The notes: generated by a model not told the origin, from the letters alone. A stretch of DNA of 64,000 bases from a bacterium (GCA_029945425.1 JAQSDV010000004.1:916991-980990), one strand, 5' to 3'; positions 29,201 to 37,592 are shown, numbered from the stretch's first letter. Program-made: numbers and translations.

Positions 29201-30076
29201 CTAGGGCTTGGGCGCTTTGGGCGTCGCGTCTTTCGGGCCTTTCGGCTCTTTCCTGACGGGGATATCGGGGAAGGGCTGCGATTCAACCAGGCCGTCCTTG
29301 TTGATGCTCAGGTTCACGGTGTAACCGCTGCCGCGGCTGACTTCGTTGAACAGGCTCACAGCGCGGCGCACCATGCCCTTGTCGACGCCTTCGGATGCGG
29401 CGGCGATTTTCTCGGCCATTTCTTCGTGGTCATCGGGGTACGGGCCGTCGCGGCCTTCTTTTAAATCTTCCTGTGCTGCTTCCAGCTCGGCCAGTTGCAG
29501 CGCGATAAAGACGCGTTTTGATTCCGGCTCCATCTGCGACAATGCGTTGTAATACTGGTCGGGATCTTCCATTTCATCTGTCATGCGGATTTCATCGACG
29601 ATGCTGGTCGTCAGCGGATCGAACATTTCAAAGATATCGTCGAAGTTTTCGGCATCAACCAGCAGCGCCGCCGCCGACATGCTGTCGACATCTTTCGGGT
29701 CAAGGCGGCCGCGGTAATGGCCTTCGATCAATCCCGCCGCGATCACGCGGGTCATGTCGAGGTCGGATGCTTCCTCGATCGCTTTGCGGATTTCTTTGCG
29801 CTTCGGCAGGATGCCCATCGCGGCTTCCACGATGCGTTCCTGTTCGGCCTCTTCCTCCAGCGACCAGCCCTTTTTGCTCGGGCGATCTTCGTCCGCATCA
29901 TCATTCGCGGCGTCGCGGTTGTTCAGACCAAGGTCATAGATGTTTTTTTCAGGCTCGCTCGGCGCTTCTGTGGGCGCGGGCGGATCAACGGGTTCAAGGT
30001 CAAAGCTGCGGAATGAATCGCGCAGGCGTTTCTTTTCTTTGTCCTTCGCGTTTTCGCTCGCGGATTTTTTCGCCAT
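29201..30076 (-). CDS. Acidic cytoplasmic protein of unknown function
   Basis: 291 residues with no signal peptide or membrane span. The Lys-rich N-terminus (AKKSASENAKDKEKKRL) leads into a Pro/Glu linker. A mainly helical, Asp/Glu-rich body follows (EEEAEQERIVEAAMGILPKR, DPDQYYNALSQMEPESKR) and then a Pro/Lys tail (KEPKGPKDATPKAPKP). No family is recognised. It is 37 nt upstream of the HELGH peptidase gene in the same direction, so it may be a partner, though nothing in the sequence proves it. Confidence 0.7.
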   Translation of the reverse strand: MAKKSASENAKDKEKKRLRDSFRSFDLEPVDPPAPTEAPSEPEKNIYDLGLNNRDAANDDADEDRPSKKGWSLEEEAEQERIVEAAMGILPKRKEIRKAIEEASDLDMTRVIAAGLIEGHYRGRLDPKDVDSMSAAALLVDAENFDDIFEMFDPLTTSIVDEIRMTDEMEDPDQYYNALSQMEPESKRVFIALQLAELEAAQEDLKEGRDGPYPDDHEEMAEKIAAASEGVDKGMVRRAVSLFNEVSRGSGYTVNLSINKDGLVESQPFPDIPVRKEPKGPKDATPKAPKP

Positions 30077-30184
30077 GGCGCTATCCCCTGTTGCTCGTGG
30101 AATCGGCTGCTTATTCTGTATGGGGGAGAGATTACAGTATTATGAAATATTAGGCTAGGAAAATCGTGGCAAAACAGGGAGGTG

Positions 30185-30697
30185 TTAACCTTTGCGCTCC
30201 AGCACCGTGATGGTGTAATCGGCGCTTTCCCCTTCTTTTGCCTTGTGAAATTCGCGTTTCACCTCGTCCCATTCCGACCGGTCGAAGGGGGGGAAAACCG
30301 TGTCCCCTTCCGGTTTCAGGTGGATTTCGGTCAGGTAAAGGCGGTCGGCATGGGGCAAAGCAAGGGCGTAAATCTCCGCCCCGCCGCCGACGAATACCTG
30401 TTCCATACCGTCGCGTTCCGCAGTCGCTTTTCCATGGGTTATCGCGGCCTCCAGCGTGTGTTTCACAACCGCCCCTTCGGCGGTGTAATTCTGGTCGCGC
30501 GTCACCACGATATTCTCGCGCTTGGGCAGCGGGCCGCCCAGCGTTTCCAGCGTCTTGCGGCCAAAGATGATCGGATGGCCGAGCGTGGTTTTTTTAAAGT
30601 ACTGGAATTCCGACTTGATTTCCCAGGGCAGCCAGTCGCCCTTGCCCATCACGCCGTTTTCGGCGACGGCAGCGATGAGCGCGACCTTCACCGTCAT
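30185..30697 (-). CDS. folA: Dihydrofolate reductase
   Basis: 170 residues. [20 protein letters not shown] has the Met20-type loop and the substrate Trp. Also present are [25 protein letters not shown] (NADPH-binding) and [14 protein letters not shown]. The catalytic acid is in the [13 protein letters not shown] helix region. It regenerates tetrahydrofolate after the thymidylate synthase reaction. It overlaps thyA by ATGA, giving the classic thyA-folA unit. Confidence 0.96.
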   Translation of the reverse strand: MTVKVALIAAVAENGVMGKGDWLPWEIKSEFQYFKKTTLGHPIIFGRKTLETLGGPLPKRENIVVTRDQNYTAEGAVVKHTLEAAITHGKATAERDGMEQVFVGGGAEIYALALPHADRLYLTEIHLKPEGDTVFPPFDRSEWDEVKREFHKAKEGESADYTITVLERKG

Positions 30698-31488
30698 ACC
30701 GCCACTTGCCCTTTGATCGCGGCGTGGTGTTCGTAGCCTTCCAGCGTGAAGCTTTCATAGGTGAAATCGGCAAGGTTTTTCACCGACGGGTCGATCTTCA
30801 TGCGCGGCAGGGGCAGCGGTTCGCGCTGCAATTGAAGCCTGCACTGTTCCATATGGTTCACGTAGATATGCAGGTCGCCAAAGCTATGGATGAATTCACC
30901 CGGCTGCAGGCCTGTGACTTGCGCGATCATCAGCGTCAGCAGCGCATAGGATGCAATGTTGAACGGCACGCCAAGGAATACATCGGCGGAGCGCTGGTAC
31001 AGCTGGCACGACAATTTGCCGTCCGCGACATAGAACTGGAACAGGCAATGGCAGGGCGCCAGCGCCATTTTCGGCAGGTCGGACGGGTTCCATGCGGAAA
31101 CGATCAGGCGTCGGCTGTCGGGATTGGTCTTGATCTCGTTCACGATATCGCCGATCTGGTCGATGGCTTTATCATCGGCGGCAGCCCAGCTGCGCCATTG
31201 ATGGCCGTAGACGGGGCCCAGGTCGCCGCGTTCATCCGCCCATTCATCCCAGATGCGGACGTTATTGTCCTTCAGGTATTTGATGTTGGTGTCCCCTTTG
31301 AGGAACCACAGCAATTCATGGATGATTGATTTCGTATGCACCTTTTTCGTGGTGACGAGCGGAAAACCATCGGCGAGGTTATAGCGGTTCTGGTAGCCGA
31401 AGGTGGAAATGGTGTCGATGCCCGTGCGGTTTTTCTTGAGCTTGCCGTTATCCAGCACGTGGCTCATCAGGTCGAGATATTGCTTCAT
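30694..31488 (-). CDS. thyA: Thymidylate synthase (ThyA type)
   Basis: 264 residues, the same length as the E. coli enzyme. [14 protein letters not shown] begins the fold, and the active-site Cys is in [12 protein letters not shown]. The conserved [16 protein letters not shown] and [11 protein letters not shown] (folate and dUMP contacts) are present. It methylates dUMP with methylene-tetrahydrofolate. It is the first gene of the thyA-folA operon. Confidence 0.97.
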   Translation of the reverse strand: MKQYLDLMSHVLDNGKLKKNRTGIDTISTFGYQNRYNLADGFPLVTTKKVHTKSIIHELLWFLKGDTNIKYLKDNNVRIWDEWADERGDLGPVYGHQWRSWAAADDKAIDQIGDIVNEIKTNPDSRRLIVSAWNPSDLPKMALAPCHCLFQFYVADGKLSCQLYQRSADVFLGVPFNIASYALLTLMIAQVTGLQPGEFIHSFGDLHIYVNHMEQCRLQLQREPLPLPRMKIDPSVKNLADFTYESFTLEGYEHHAAIKGQVAV

Positions 31489-31590
31489 GGATGCCCCCGT
31501 TCGAATACGCCCGATTCTAGCATAACCCCATGGGCGCTTGGGGAGGGGTTTTAGAGCATAAATGTGACGCCCCTATCCACCTCTTAATAT

Positions 31591-31619
31591 TTGACATAAT
31601 ATAAGTTTCCGTGTTAGGT
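31591..31619 (+). promoter_or_regulatory. Candidate promoter for the DUF6782-like gene
   Basis: A perfect TTGACA (31591-31596) is followed after 17 nt by a weak -10 element TTAGGT (31614-31619). A transcript from here would start near 31626, which favours the ATG at 31653 over the GTG at 31611. Confidence 0.35.
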
Positions 31620-31652
31620 TTTTCAAACCTCGAAAACGACGAGCAGCCTTTA

Positions 31653-32648
31653 ATGTCCGCCAGTGCGCCGCAAACAGTCGAAACGAAAGATCCCCGCACC
31701 ATCGCGGCGGATACGCGCGTCTGGGATAAAACCGCCCTGCAGAAGTTCCATGCAGGGCAGACGCCGGAGCGCAAGGCGCAGGACGGGGAATCTCTCGCCC
31801 GCGTATTCAACTTGGCCGCCAAGGTACCCGCGCTGAAGGAAGCGCTCGACTGGGCGGCAGCGCATGACATCGATATCGTGATCGACCGCACGTCACGCGG
31901 CGTCGGCGGCTATTACATGAACGGCACGGGCGTGGTGGCGCTTGCCGAGAGCTCCTTTTGGAACGACAGCCGGCTGGCGGGTGTGGTCGTGCATGAAATC
32001 CGCCACGCATGGCAGGATAATCAGGGCATGATTTCGACCGCCGAATACCGGCTGGACCACTACATCATCAAAAACGCGCTGATCGAGGCGGATGCGACCG
32101 CCCATCAGCACCTTGCCGAACAGCAGATGAACGTCTACAGCAGCGCCGAGTACAACAGCCAGCGGGAAGCAAAGGGCGAGAACACCGACTGGAGCAAAAA
32201 AAGCCGCGAGGAGGCGGCGCAGCGTATCGCCGACCCGAAGGCCTATCTGCTGGCGCAATTCAAAAAATGGTACACGTCCCATCTGCCCGAATTATACGGC
32301 CGCGCGGCGACACAGCGTTTCGCGCGCCAGTACGGGATGACCGATATAAAACCCCCTGACTGGAATCTCGAGATGCCGATGGTCACGGTTCCGACCGATA
32401 CCGGCGTCGATTTCCTGCACCGCCGCAGCCTGCGCAAGCTGGGCGAAGGATACACGGGCGGCAATTACTTCAAGGCGGCCGACCTGAAACAGGTGAAGGC
32501 CGAACAGCTGTCGCCTGCCCGCGCGCGGGCTTTTTTCAACCACGCGGCGGCGAATGACACGGGTCTGGTGAAGGAAGTCGTGAAGCGCGAGCGCGCCGAG
32601 CGGCAGAAAACGGGCACGCGCCGCCTCGTAAACCCTTGGGCTCCTTAA
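31653..32648 (+). CDS. Putative zinc metallopeptidase, DUF6782-like
   Basis: 331 residues from the ATG at 31653. The gluzincin-like motif HEIRHAWQD is near residue 115, followed about 35 residues later by NALIEADATAHQHL, whose Glu/Asp could be the third zinc ligand. The upstream segment DIVIDRTSRGVGGYYMNGTGVVAL forms the edge strand typical of this fold. The C-terminal half is helical and lacks a signal peptide, so the enzyme appears cytoplasmic or is exported by an unrecognised route. The gene stands alone between divergent thyA and ssrA. The substrate is unknown, and the family name is given from the HExxH context rather than from a search. Confidence 0.65.
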   Translation: MSASAPQTVETKDPRTIAADTRVWDKTALQKFHAGQTPERKAQDGESLARVFNLAAKVPALKEALDWAAAHDIDIVIDRTSRGVGGYYMNGTGVVALAESSFWNDSRLAGVVVHEIRHAWQDNQGMISTAEYRLDHYIIKNALIEADATAHQHLAEQQMNVYSSAEYNSQREAKGENTDWSKKSREEAAQRIADPKAYLLAQFKKWYTSHLPELYGRAATQRFARQYGMTDIKPPDWNLEMPMVTVPTDTGVDFLHRRSLRKLGEGYTGGNYFKAADLKQVKAEQLSPARARAFFNHAAANDTGLVKEVVKRERAERQKTGTRRLVNPWAP

Positions 32649-32670
32649 AAACCCCGGTTTTTCAATCGTT

Positions 32671-32698
32671 TTGCTTTTTCCCGAAAATAGGCTATATT
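32671..32698 (+). promoter_or_regulatory. ssrA promoter
   Basis: TTGCTT (32671-32676) and TATATT (32693-32698), 16 nt apart, are a good sigma-70 pair placed directly before the tmRNA acceptor piece. Confidence 0.7.
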
Positions 32699-32701
32699 AA
32701 A

Positions 32702-33000
32702 GAAGTCAGCCGCAAGGCTGAATATGACGATAAACGCGCTGTGTAATAGGCGATACGGACCCGGGGGCGGTACCCGGCGGCTCCACCATCTACAAAGGTT
32801 TTGCGGGATATGAGTTCTTCCGCATCCGGTATGGGGCCGAAATAGGATCGACGTGCGTAATAAAGATGGTTGCTTTCGTTCGGCATTGTACCGCCGTTAT
32901 CGGGCTACTTTGATAAATGCTAATGACAATCAGCCGGCAACGGCAGAACTCCGCCTCGTCGCCTAACGGCACGTAAGCGTAGTTAGCATTCAATCCCTTA
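32702..33000 (+). ncRNA. ssrA: Circularly permuted two-piece tmRNA
   Basis: The acceptor piece comes first. It has a T-arm-like stem (CCGGGGGCGGTACCCGG around 32761-32777) and ends CGGCTCCACCA at 32788, with the CCA encoded. After an intervening loop (32789-32832, removed on processing), the coding piece starts at 32833 with GGGGCCGAAATAGGATCGAC. Its first seven bases pair with CGGCTCC of the acceptor (one G-U). The tag frame runs from GCT at 32919 to TAA at 32964-32966 and encodes ANDNQPATAELRLVA, preceded by the charged Ala. The outer ends (about 32702 and 33000) are approximate. It rescues stalled ribosomes and tags the nascent chain for proteolysis. This permuted arrangement is the alphaproteobacterial form. 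Confidence 0.9.
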
Positions 33001-33025
33001 GGTAGTAATACTTAGGGTGGGGCGC

Positions 33026-33060
33026 GGGGCGGGCCTAGCAACAGAACCGCCCCATTTTCT
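33026..33060 (+). terminator. Terminator downstream of ssrA
   Basis: Arms GGGGCGG (33026-33032) and CCGCCCC (33047-33053) are followed by ATTTTCT. The loop is 14 nt. It separates ssrA from sspB. Confidence 0.6.
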
Positions 33061-33169
33061 TACCCGCGCAAGATTCCATAATCTCCTTAATAAGGGGATG
33101 ACACGGCAAGCGACTCTCTCTAAACTGGCCGGAGATATGGCTTTTACGAACACCGGAGCAAGAATAGTT

Positions 33170-33667
33170 ATGCCCCCCCGCAACCGAGAAGACGCCTTCC
33201 GATACGACAAAATGGTCGAACGCGCCCTGCGCGGCGTCGTGAAACAGGCGCTGGACGAAGTCGTCAAGGACGGGCTGGTCGAAGACCACCATTTCTACAT
33301 CACCTTCTTCACCGAACATCCGGGCGTGAAGCTGCCGAATTACCTCAAGGAACGCTATCCCGGCGAAATGACCATCGTGCTGCAGCACCAGTTCTACGAC
33401 CTCGAGGTCGATAACGACAAATTCACGGTCATGCTGTCCTTCAACAACGTGCCGGAACGCCTGACCATTCCGCTGCCCGCGATCACCATCTTCGCCGATC
33501 CTTCCGTCAACTTCGCGCTGCAATTCCAGCCGCTGACCGAGGAAGACGAAGACGACGTGCATTTCGAAGCGGAAGAACTGGATATCGACAAGGACGACAA
33601 GCAAAAGAAAAAAGGCGAAGTCGTCTCGCTCGATTCATTCCGCAAAAAAGACAAAGACAAGACTTGA
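33170..33667 (+). CDS. sspB: SspB-family ClpXP adaptor
   Basis: 165 residues from the ATG at 33170; the frame is open upstream through the ssrA terminator, which is not credible coding. The SspB fold is seen in VERALRGVVKQALDEVVKDG, HHFYITFFTEHPGVKLPNYLKERYPGE-type sequence, MTIVLQHQFYDLEVDNDKF and the hydrophobic LTIPLPAITIFADPSVNFALQF. The tail is acidic then basic (EEDEDDVHFEAEELDID). It ends with VVSLDSFRKKD, which is the kind of C-terminal peptide that docks on ClpX. The adaptor delivers ssrA-tagged proteins to ClpXP by gripping the AANDN part of the tag, which is conserved in the tmRNA encoded next door. Confidence 0.92.
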   Translation: MPPRNREDAFRYDKMVERALRGVVKQALDEVVKDGLVEDHHFYITFFTEHPGVKLPNYLKERYPGEMTIVLQHQFYDLEVDNDKFTVMLSFNNVPERLTIPLPAITIFADPSVNFALQFQPLTEEDEDDVHFEAEELDIDKDDKQKKKGEVVSLDSFRKKDKDKT

Positions 33668-33855
33668 ACGCGCTTGGCGTCATCGTTGCCGTCGCGGTGC
33701 TCTGGCTGATCGCGCGCAAGCTGGGCTTCATGGGGCATGTTCCCATCGCTAAAAATAAAGAAGATAACCCGAACAGCGTCGACTACACCGGCGGCGAGAG
33801 TTCGGGCGGTTCGGATTCCGGCGGCGACAGTGGCGGCTCCGGCTCCAGCAATTAA
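33664..33855 (+). CDS. Small membrane protein with Gly/Ser tail
   Basis: 63 residues if translated from the TTG that overlaps the sspB stop (TTGA); there is no ATG before the hydrophobic helix. One membrane span (LGVIVAVAVLWLIARKLGF) is followed by a short polar segment and a low-complexity tail of Gly, Ser and Asp (GGESSGGSDSGGDSGGSG). Placement between sspB and an ABC ATPase gene with gaps of -4 and 2 nt supports its being a real gene. The function is unknown and the start codon is an inference. Confidence 0.55.
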   Translation: MNALGVIVAVAVLWLIARKLGFMGHVPIAKNKEDNPNSVDYTGGESSGGSDSGGDSGGSGSSN

Positions 33856-33857
33856 AC

Positions 33858-34625
33858 ATGCCCTTTACCATTTCCGTCAAAGACCTCACCAAGCAATTCA
33901 AAAACGCCCTCGCGGCGGATGGTAAAGACGTCCGTGCGGTCGACGGCATTTCCTTCACCGTGAAAAAAGGCAGCATCACCGCGCTGCTGGGCGGCAACGG
34001 CGCAGGGAAAACCACAACGATTGCCATGCTGCTGGGCGCGCTGTCGCCGTCATCGGGCAGCATCCATATCCTCGGCCACGATATGCTGGGCAACCGCTAT
34101 CCCGCGCTGCAGCGGATGAATTTCTCGTCGCCTTACGTCGACCTGCCGTGGAAACTGACCGTGCGCCAGAACCTGCGCGTCTACGGCAAGCTTTATAACG
34201 TGCCCGATGTTGAAAACCATATCGTGAAGCTCGCCAAAGAACTCGACATGCTCGAATTCATCGACCGTCCGGTGGGAAAACTGTCGGCGGGGCAGAAAAC
34301 GCGCGTGTCGCTGTCGAAGGCGCTGGTCAATATTCCCGATGTGCTGCTGCTGGACGAACCCACCGCATCGCTCGACCCCGATACCGCCGACCGCATCCGC
34401 ACGCTGCTGGATGACTTCAGGCAGAAACACGGCACGACGATTTTGCTGGCCTCGCACAACATGCGCGAGGTGGAACGCCTCTGCGATAACGTGCTGATGA
34501 TGAAAAAGGGCAAGATCGTGGATACCGGCACGCCGACCGAGCTTGTGAAGCGCTACGGCCGCAAGGATATGGAAGAAGTCTTCCTCGACATCGCCCGCGG
34601 CACGGGTAAGCGAGAAGCGGCATGA
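33858..34625 (+). CDS. ABC-2 type exporter, ATP-binding subunit
   Basis: 255 residues. Walker A is GGNGAGKTTTIAM, the Q-loop lies in the FSSPYVDLPWKLTVRQN region, the signature is KLSAGQKTRVSLSKAL, Walker B is VLLLDEPTASLDPDT, and the switch His is in LLASHNMREVERL. It is the CcmA/DRR-type ATPase of drug, polysaccharide or heme exporters. The stop overlaps the start of the permease gene by ATGA, so the two form one complex. Confidence 0.93.
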   Translation: MPFTISVKDLTKQFKNALAADGKDVRAVDGISFTVKKGSITALLGGNGAGKTTTIAMLLGALSPSSGSIHILGHDMLGNRYPALQRMNFSSPYVDLPWKLTVRQNLRVYGKLYNVPDVENHIVKLAKELDMLEFIDRPVGKLSAGQKTRVSLSKALVNIPDVLLLDEPTASLDPDTADRIRTLLDDFRQKHGTTILLASHNMREVERLCDNVLMMKKGKIVDTGTPTELVKRYGRKDMEEVFLDIARGTGKREAA

Positions 34626-35440
34626 TGAAATCGTGTGAACGCATCTACGCCGTCCTGATCCGCCACCTGTATATCCTGCGCGGGTCAAAGGCGCGCATCA
34701 TCGAAATCATTTACTGGCCGTCGGTGCAGATGATTTTGTGGGGCTTCATTTCCCGTTTCTTCGCGATGTCGGGCAGCACGCCGGGCGGTGGCGGCGGCAT
34801 GGGCGAAAAGGCGTTCGGCATGCTGCTGGGCGCTGTGCTGCTCTGGGATATGCTGTTCCGCACGCAGCTGGGCGTGACGCTGTCGTACCTCGAAGAAGTC
34901 TGGGCGCGGAACCTCGGCCATTTATTCGTCAGCCCCTTGCGCCCCTATGAATGGTGGATGGCGATGATGGTTTATTCCATCCTGCGCGCGCTTGCCGGCA
35001 TGTTGCCCGCGACCATTTTGGCGATTCCCTTCTACGGCTATTCCCTTTTCGATCTGGGCCTGCCGCTGCTGTTTTTCTTTTTCAACCTGATGTTCATGGG
35101 CTGGTGGCTCGGCTTCCTCATCATGGCCTTGCTGCTGAAGGCGGGGCAGGGCGCGGAAACGCTCGCCTGGGCATTGACCTTCTTCCTCGCGCCGTTCTGC
35201 GCGGTCTATTACCCGATCTCCTCGCTGCCCGCATGGATCCAGCCCGTTGCCAGCGCCTTGCCCGCCTCGCATGTCTTCGAGGGCCTGCGCGCGATCATCA
35301 ACCATGGAACGTTCGAACCATCCCATATGTGGTGGGCCTTCCTGCTCAACTGCGGCTATATGGCGCTCTCCATGTTCCTCCTCCAGCTCTCCTTCAACAG
35401 CGCCCGCAAGGCAGGGACGTTGCTGCAGAGCGGGGAGTGA
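34622..35440 (+). CDS. ABC-2 type exporter, permease subunit
   Basis: 272 residues with about six membrane segments and a Gly-rich periplasmic loop (SGSTPGGGGGMGEKAFG). The ABC-2 membrane core is seen in LFRTQLGVTLSYLEEVWARNLGHLFVSP and YYPISSLPAWIQPVASALPASHVFEGLR; the last segment is the conserved C-terminal motif of Pfam ABC2_membrane. It pairs with the ATPase encoded upstream. Exporter substrate is unknown. Its TGA shares its A with the ATG of the next gene. Confidence 0.93.
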   Translation: MMKSCERIYAVLIRHLYILRGSKARIIEIIYWPSVQMILWGFISRFFAMSGSTPGGGGGMGEKAFGMLLGAVLLWDMLFRTQLGVTLSYLEEVWARNLGHLFVSPLRPYEWWMAMMVYSILRALAGMLPATILAIPFYGYSLFDLGLPLLFFFFNLMFMGWWLGFLIMALLLKAGQGAETLAWALTFFLAPFCAVYYPISSLPAWIQPVASALPASHVFEGLRAIINHGTFEPSHMWWAFLLNCGYMALSMFLLQLSFNSARKAGTLLQSGE

Positions 35441-36336
35441 TGCCTTATTTCACTATGGGGCAGTTTCAATTGGCGATCATTGAGGCATGGGGACTTTGTG
35501 CAATTATCGTTTTTATGATGATAATTTATGGACTGTCTTGGTTAGCGCGCCGCAATTCACCGCCTTCCGCAACGGGGTTCATTTGGACGTGTATTTTCCT
35601 GACATCGCTCTTTGTGACCATTATTTCGGCTGTAGGAGGAAACGAACTTTCTAGAATTTCCACGATATATTTTGGTGTATGTATCGCCGCGTGTTGTTAT
35701 GGCGTGTACTCCACATACACTGATGCTCGGGAAAGAAAAATTGCCCCCTTTATTTTCACGGGCACGTTTCTTTGTCTCGTTTCTTGGTTTGTTGCGTTGG
35801 TTCTAGATCGACCTTTGTATATTTCGTTGCCCGCTTTCCTGATACCCGTGCTTATTTCCTTCTACGGTCTTTATTGCGGCAAAAAATTGAATGAAGTAAC
35901 GATTATTCACAGGTATGTCTGGTTTCTTTTTGTTGCAGCAAGTGTTGGCGGTTTCATTTTCATCAACCTGCACGAAGTCTATTTCAGGATGCCTTACAAG
36001 CTTCCAGATAAAATCGACAGCTTGTTATACAAATTGGTTCCCGCACTTGTGTTTGACTTCATATTTCTTTTTATATTGTCGATATGCGGATGTGTGGCCT
36101 ATTTCGCGAGAGCCCCTCACCTCGTGCTTGGTTCAACACCTGATTTTCGGCGAAAGGTATATATTTCTCTCCTGACGTTTCTTCTATTCGCAATCCCCGT
36201 GTCCGCATGGGGCGCGCGCAACTGGCTTGAAACATGGCCACAACATGCCTGTAAATACCGCTTTGGGCGTTTTGATTATCCCTTGCACCTTCTTTTACGT
36301 GTACCGGTGTGCATAGAGTTAAAACAATTTCCTTAA
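35440..36336 (+). CDS. Polytopic membrane protein of unknown function in lower-GC DNA
   Basis: 298 residues with about eight hydrophobic segments (examples: LAIIEAWGLCAIIVFMMIIY, GFIWTCIFLTSLFVTIISAV, RYVWFLFVAASVGGFIFI and LVFDFIFLFILSICGC). No family motif is recognised. The base composition differs from its neighbours: one 60-base line (35581-35640) has 26 G or C, against clearly more than half in flanking genes, and codons ending in A/T are frequent. The start shares a base with the permease stop, which may reflect an insertion that happened to land in phase or true coupling. It is possibly a recent acquisition. Confidence 0.65.
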   Translation: MPYFTMGQFQLAIIEAWGLCAIIVFMMIIYGLSWLARRNSPPSATGFIWTCIFLTSLFVTIISAVGGNELSRISTIYFGVCIAACCYGVYSTYTDARERKIAPFIFTGTFLCLVSWFVALVLDRPLYISLPAFLIPVLISFYGLYCGKKLNEVTIIHRYVWFLFVAASVGGFIFINLHEVYFRMPYKLPDKIDSLLYKLVPALVFDFIFLFILSICGCVAYFARAPHLVLGSTPDFRRKVYISLLTFLLFAIPVSAWGARNWLETWPQHACKYRFGRFDYPLHLLLRVPVCIELKQFP

Positions 36337-36464
36337 TAGACCGCCGCGCCGCAGGATTGCCTTTTGCGTAAAACCTGTTACGAATCTTAACACACGTTAT
36401 TCAAGACAAGGCAGAAGGCCGCGGCCACTAGCGGCTTGGGTTTACATTTACGAGGAGAGCCGTC

Positions 36465-37322
36465 ATGGACTTCAACGCATCGGGACTTCCCAAGAACAAG
36501 CTGGTCGAAGAGGCCTTCAATTTCAGCCGCGCGAATTCGCAAGGCAATTCCAAGGAAGCCCTGAAAAGCTTCAAGCAGCAGATCGACATGATCCACACCC
36601 AGCAGATGATGATGCTGGACGCCGATAAAGAAGGCATGTCCGACGCCGAATACAAGCAGCAGAAAAAAGAACTGGAAGGGTTGCGCGACGAACAATTGAA
36701 AATGGGCCCCGGCCTGATCGTGCGCGAACTGGAAAACATGTTCGAACAGCGCCGCGTGTATCCGGCGAAACTGGTTGCCGCGAATGCCGATGCCGCGTCG
36801 CCCGAACTGCTCTCGGCGATTTTGCTGATCGATTGCGTGCGCTCCCCCCTCGATTACAAAAACATCGCGGTGAAATTCGGCGACACGGTTGCCAACCTGA
36901 TCGCGGAAGTCGTCCATATCGACGCCTATCCGTCGGAGCGCGACGGCAACCTTGCCAAGGCATCATCCGACACCAAGCGCGCCTATGAAGGTTTGCTCAT
37001 CACCAGCCTCGAGCAGATCGTGAAGCAGATCGCGGCGCAGGCGAAGGAAAATCCCGGCCAGAAAATCATGTTCCCGCCCGGTCAGGAAGAACAGCTGTAT
37101 GACGACGTCAAAGGCGTCTGGGGCAACGACAAGAAGCTCGACAAGAAATTCATGGATGCCTTTAACAAGGCCGCAACCGCTGCACATTCCCCCTACAGCC
37201 TCGAAATCGACCTGCAGGGCGATCTCGAACTGGTCAAGGGCAACGTCAAGCCGACCGGCCCGAAACCCCCGAAGCCGAAAGGCCCGGGCGGCCCCGGCGG
37301 TATCGGCGGGGACGTGTTCTAA
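36465..37322 (+). CDS. Cytoplasmic protein with a degenerate HD/RelA-like domain
   Basis: 285 residues with a GAGGAGAG ribosome site. The first 90 residues are helical and Gln/Lys/Met-rich (QQIDMIHTQQMMMLDADKEG). The central part AILLIDCVRSPLDYKNIAVKFGDTVANLIAEVVHID recalls the HD hydrolase segment of RelA/SpoT ('aalLHDvvEDt ... FG.eVa.lV.gvt.l'), but the metal-binding His-Asp is replaced by Ile-Asp. The C-terminus is a Pro/Gly/Lys tail. If the similarity is real, the protein is catalytically dead and may act as a sensor or scaffold. The resemblance is read by eye only. It is monocistronic, with its own terminator. Confidence 0.6.
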   Translation: MDFNASGLPKNKLVEEAFNFSRANSQGNSKEALKSFKQQIDMIHTQQMMMLDADKEGMSDAEYKQQKKELEGLRDEQLKMGPGLIVRELENMFEQRRVYPAKLVAANADAASPELLSAILLIDCVRSPLDYKNIAVKFGDTVANLIAEVVHIDAYPSERDGNLAKASSDTKRAYEGLLITSLEQIVKQIAAQAKENPGQKIMFPPGQEEQLYDDVKGVWGNDKKLDKKFMDAFNKAATAAHSPYSLEIDLQGDLELVKGNVKPTGPKPPKPKGPGGPGGIGGDVF

Positions 37323-37410
37323 GGCCCGAGTCGCGCCCGAGTCGAACAGGATTCGCGCAATTTGGCTGTCGAAACGCCCTGTCACCGCAGGTGACATCAA
37401 TAACAAGAAA

Positions 37411-37439
37411 ACGGGGGAAGGAAACTTCCCCCGTTTTTT
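37411..37439 (+). terminator. Terminator of the HD-like gene
   Basis: ACGGGGGAAG (37411-37420), loop GAAA and CTTCCCCCGT are followed by six Ts in all, a very stable stem. Confidence 0.9.
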
Positions 37440-37571
37440 CATGCGCATGATTCCCTTGCCGCGTTGTCACGCCGCGTGACCAAAAAAACGCTTGAAAGAT
37501 GAGGTCAAAGTTGAGAGAATCTAGTTAGGCTCAAGAACTGCGAGAGTAAGAAGCCCCAAAAAAACAAGATG

Positions 37572-37592
37572 ACCGCCGCGAGGCGGTTTTTT
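37572..37592 (+). terminator. Second terminator with no gene directly upstream
   Basis: ACCGCC-GCGA-GGCGGT followed by TTTTTT. It lies 130 nt after the previous terminator, so it may end a short non-coding transcript. Confidence 0.75.

Noticed and set aside
31495..31560. GC-rich hairpin (AACCCC ... GGGGTT) upstream of thyA, considered as a tRNA remnant or riboswitch
   Set aside because: No cloverleaf or known riboswitch core can be drawn, and no terminator-antiterminator pair is present on the thyA strand.
32648..32662. AAAAACC-CC-GGTTTTT symmetry after the metallopeptidase gene
   Set aside because: The loop would be two bases, and pairing within it leaves a weak, mostly A-T stem; it is not a convincing terminator.
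34951..35439. N-terminal extension of the lower-GC membrane gene
   Set aside because: This part is an out-of-frame reading of the ABC permease; the ATG at 35440 begins the hydrophobic protein.
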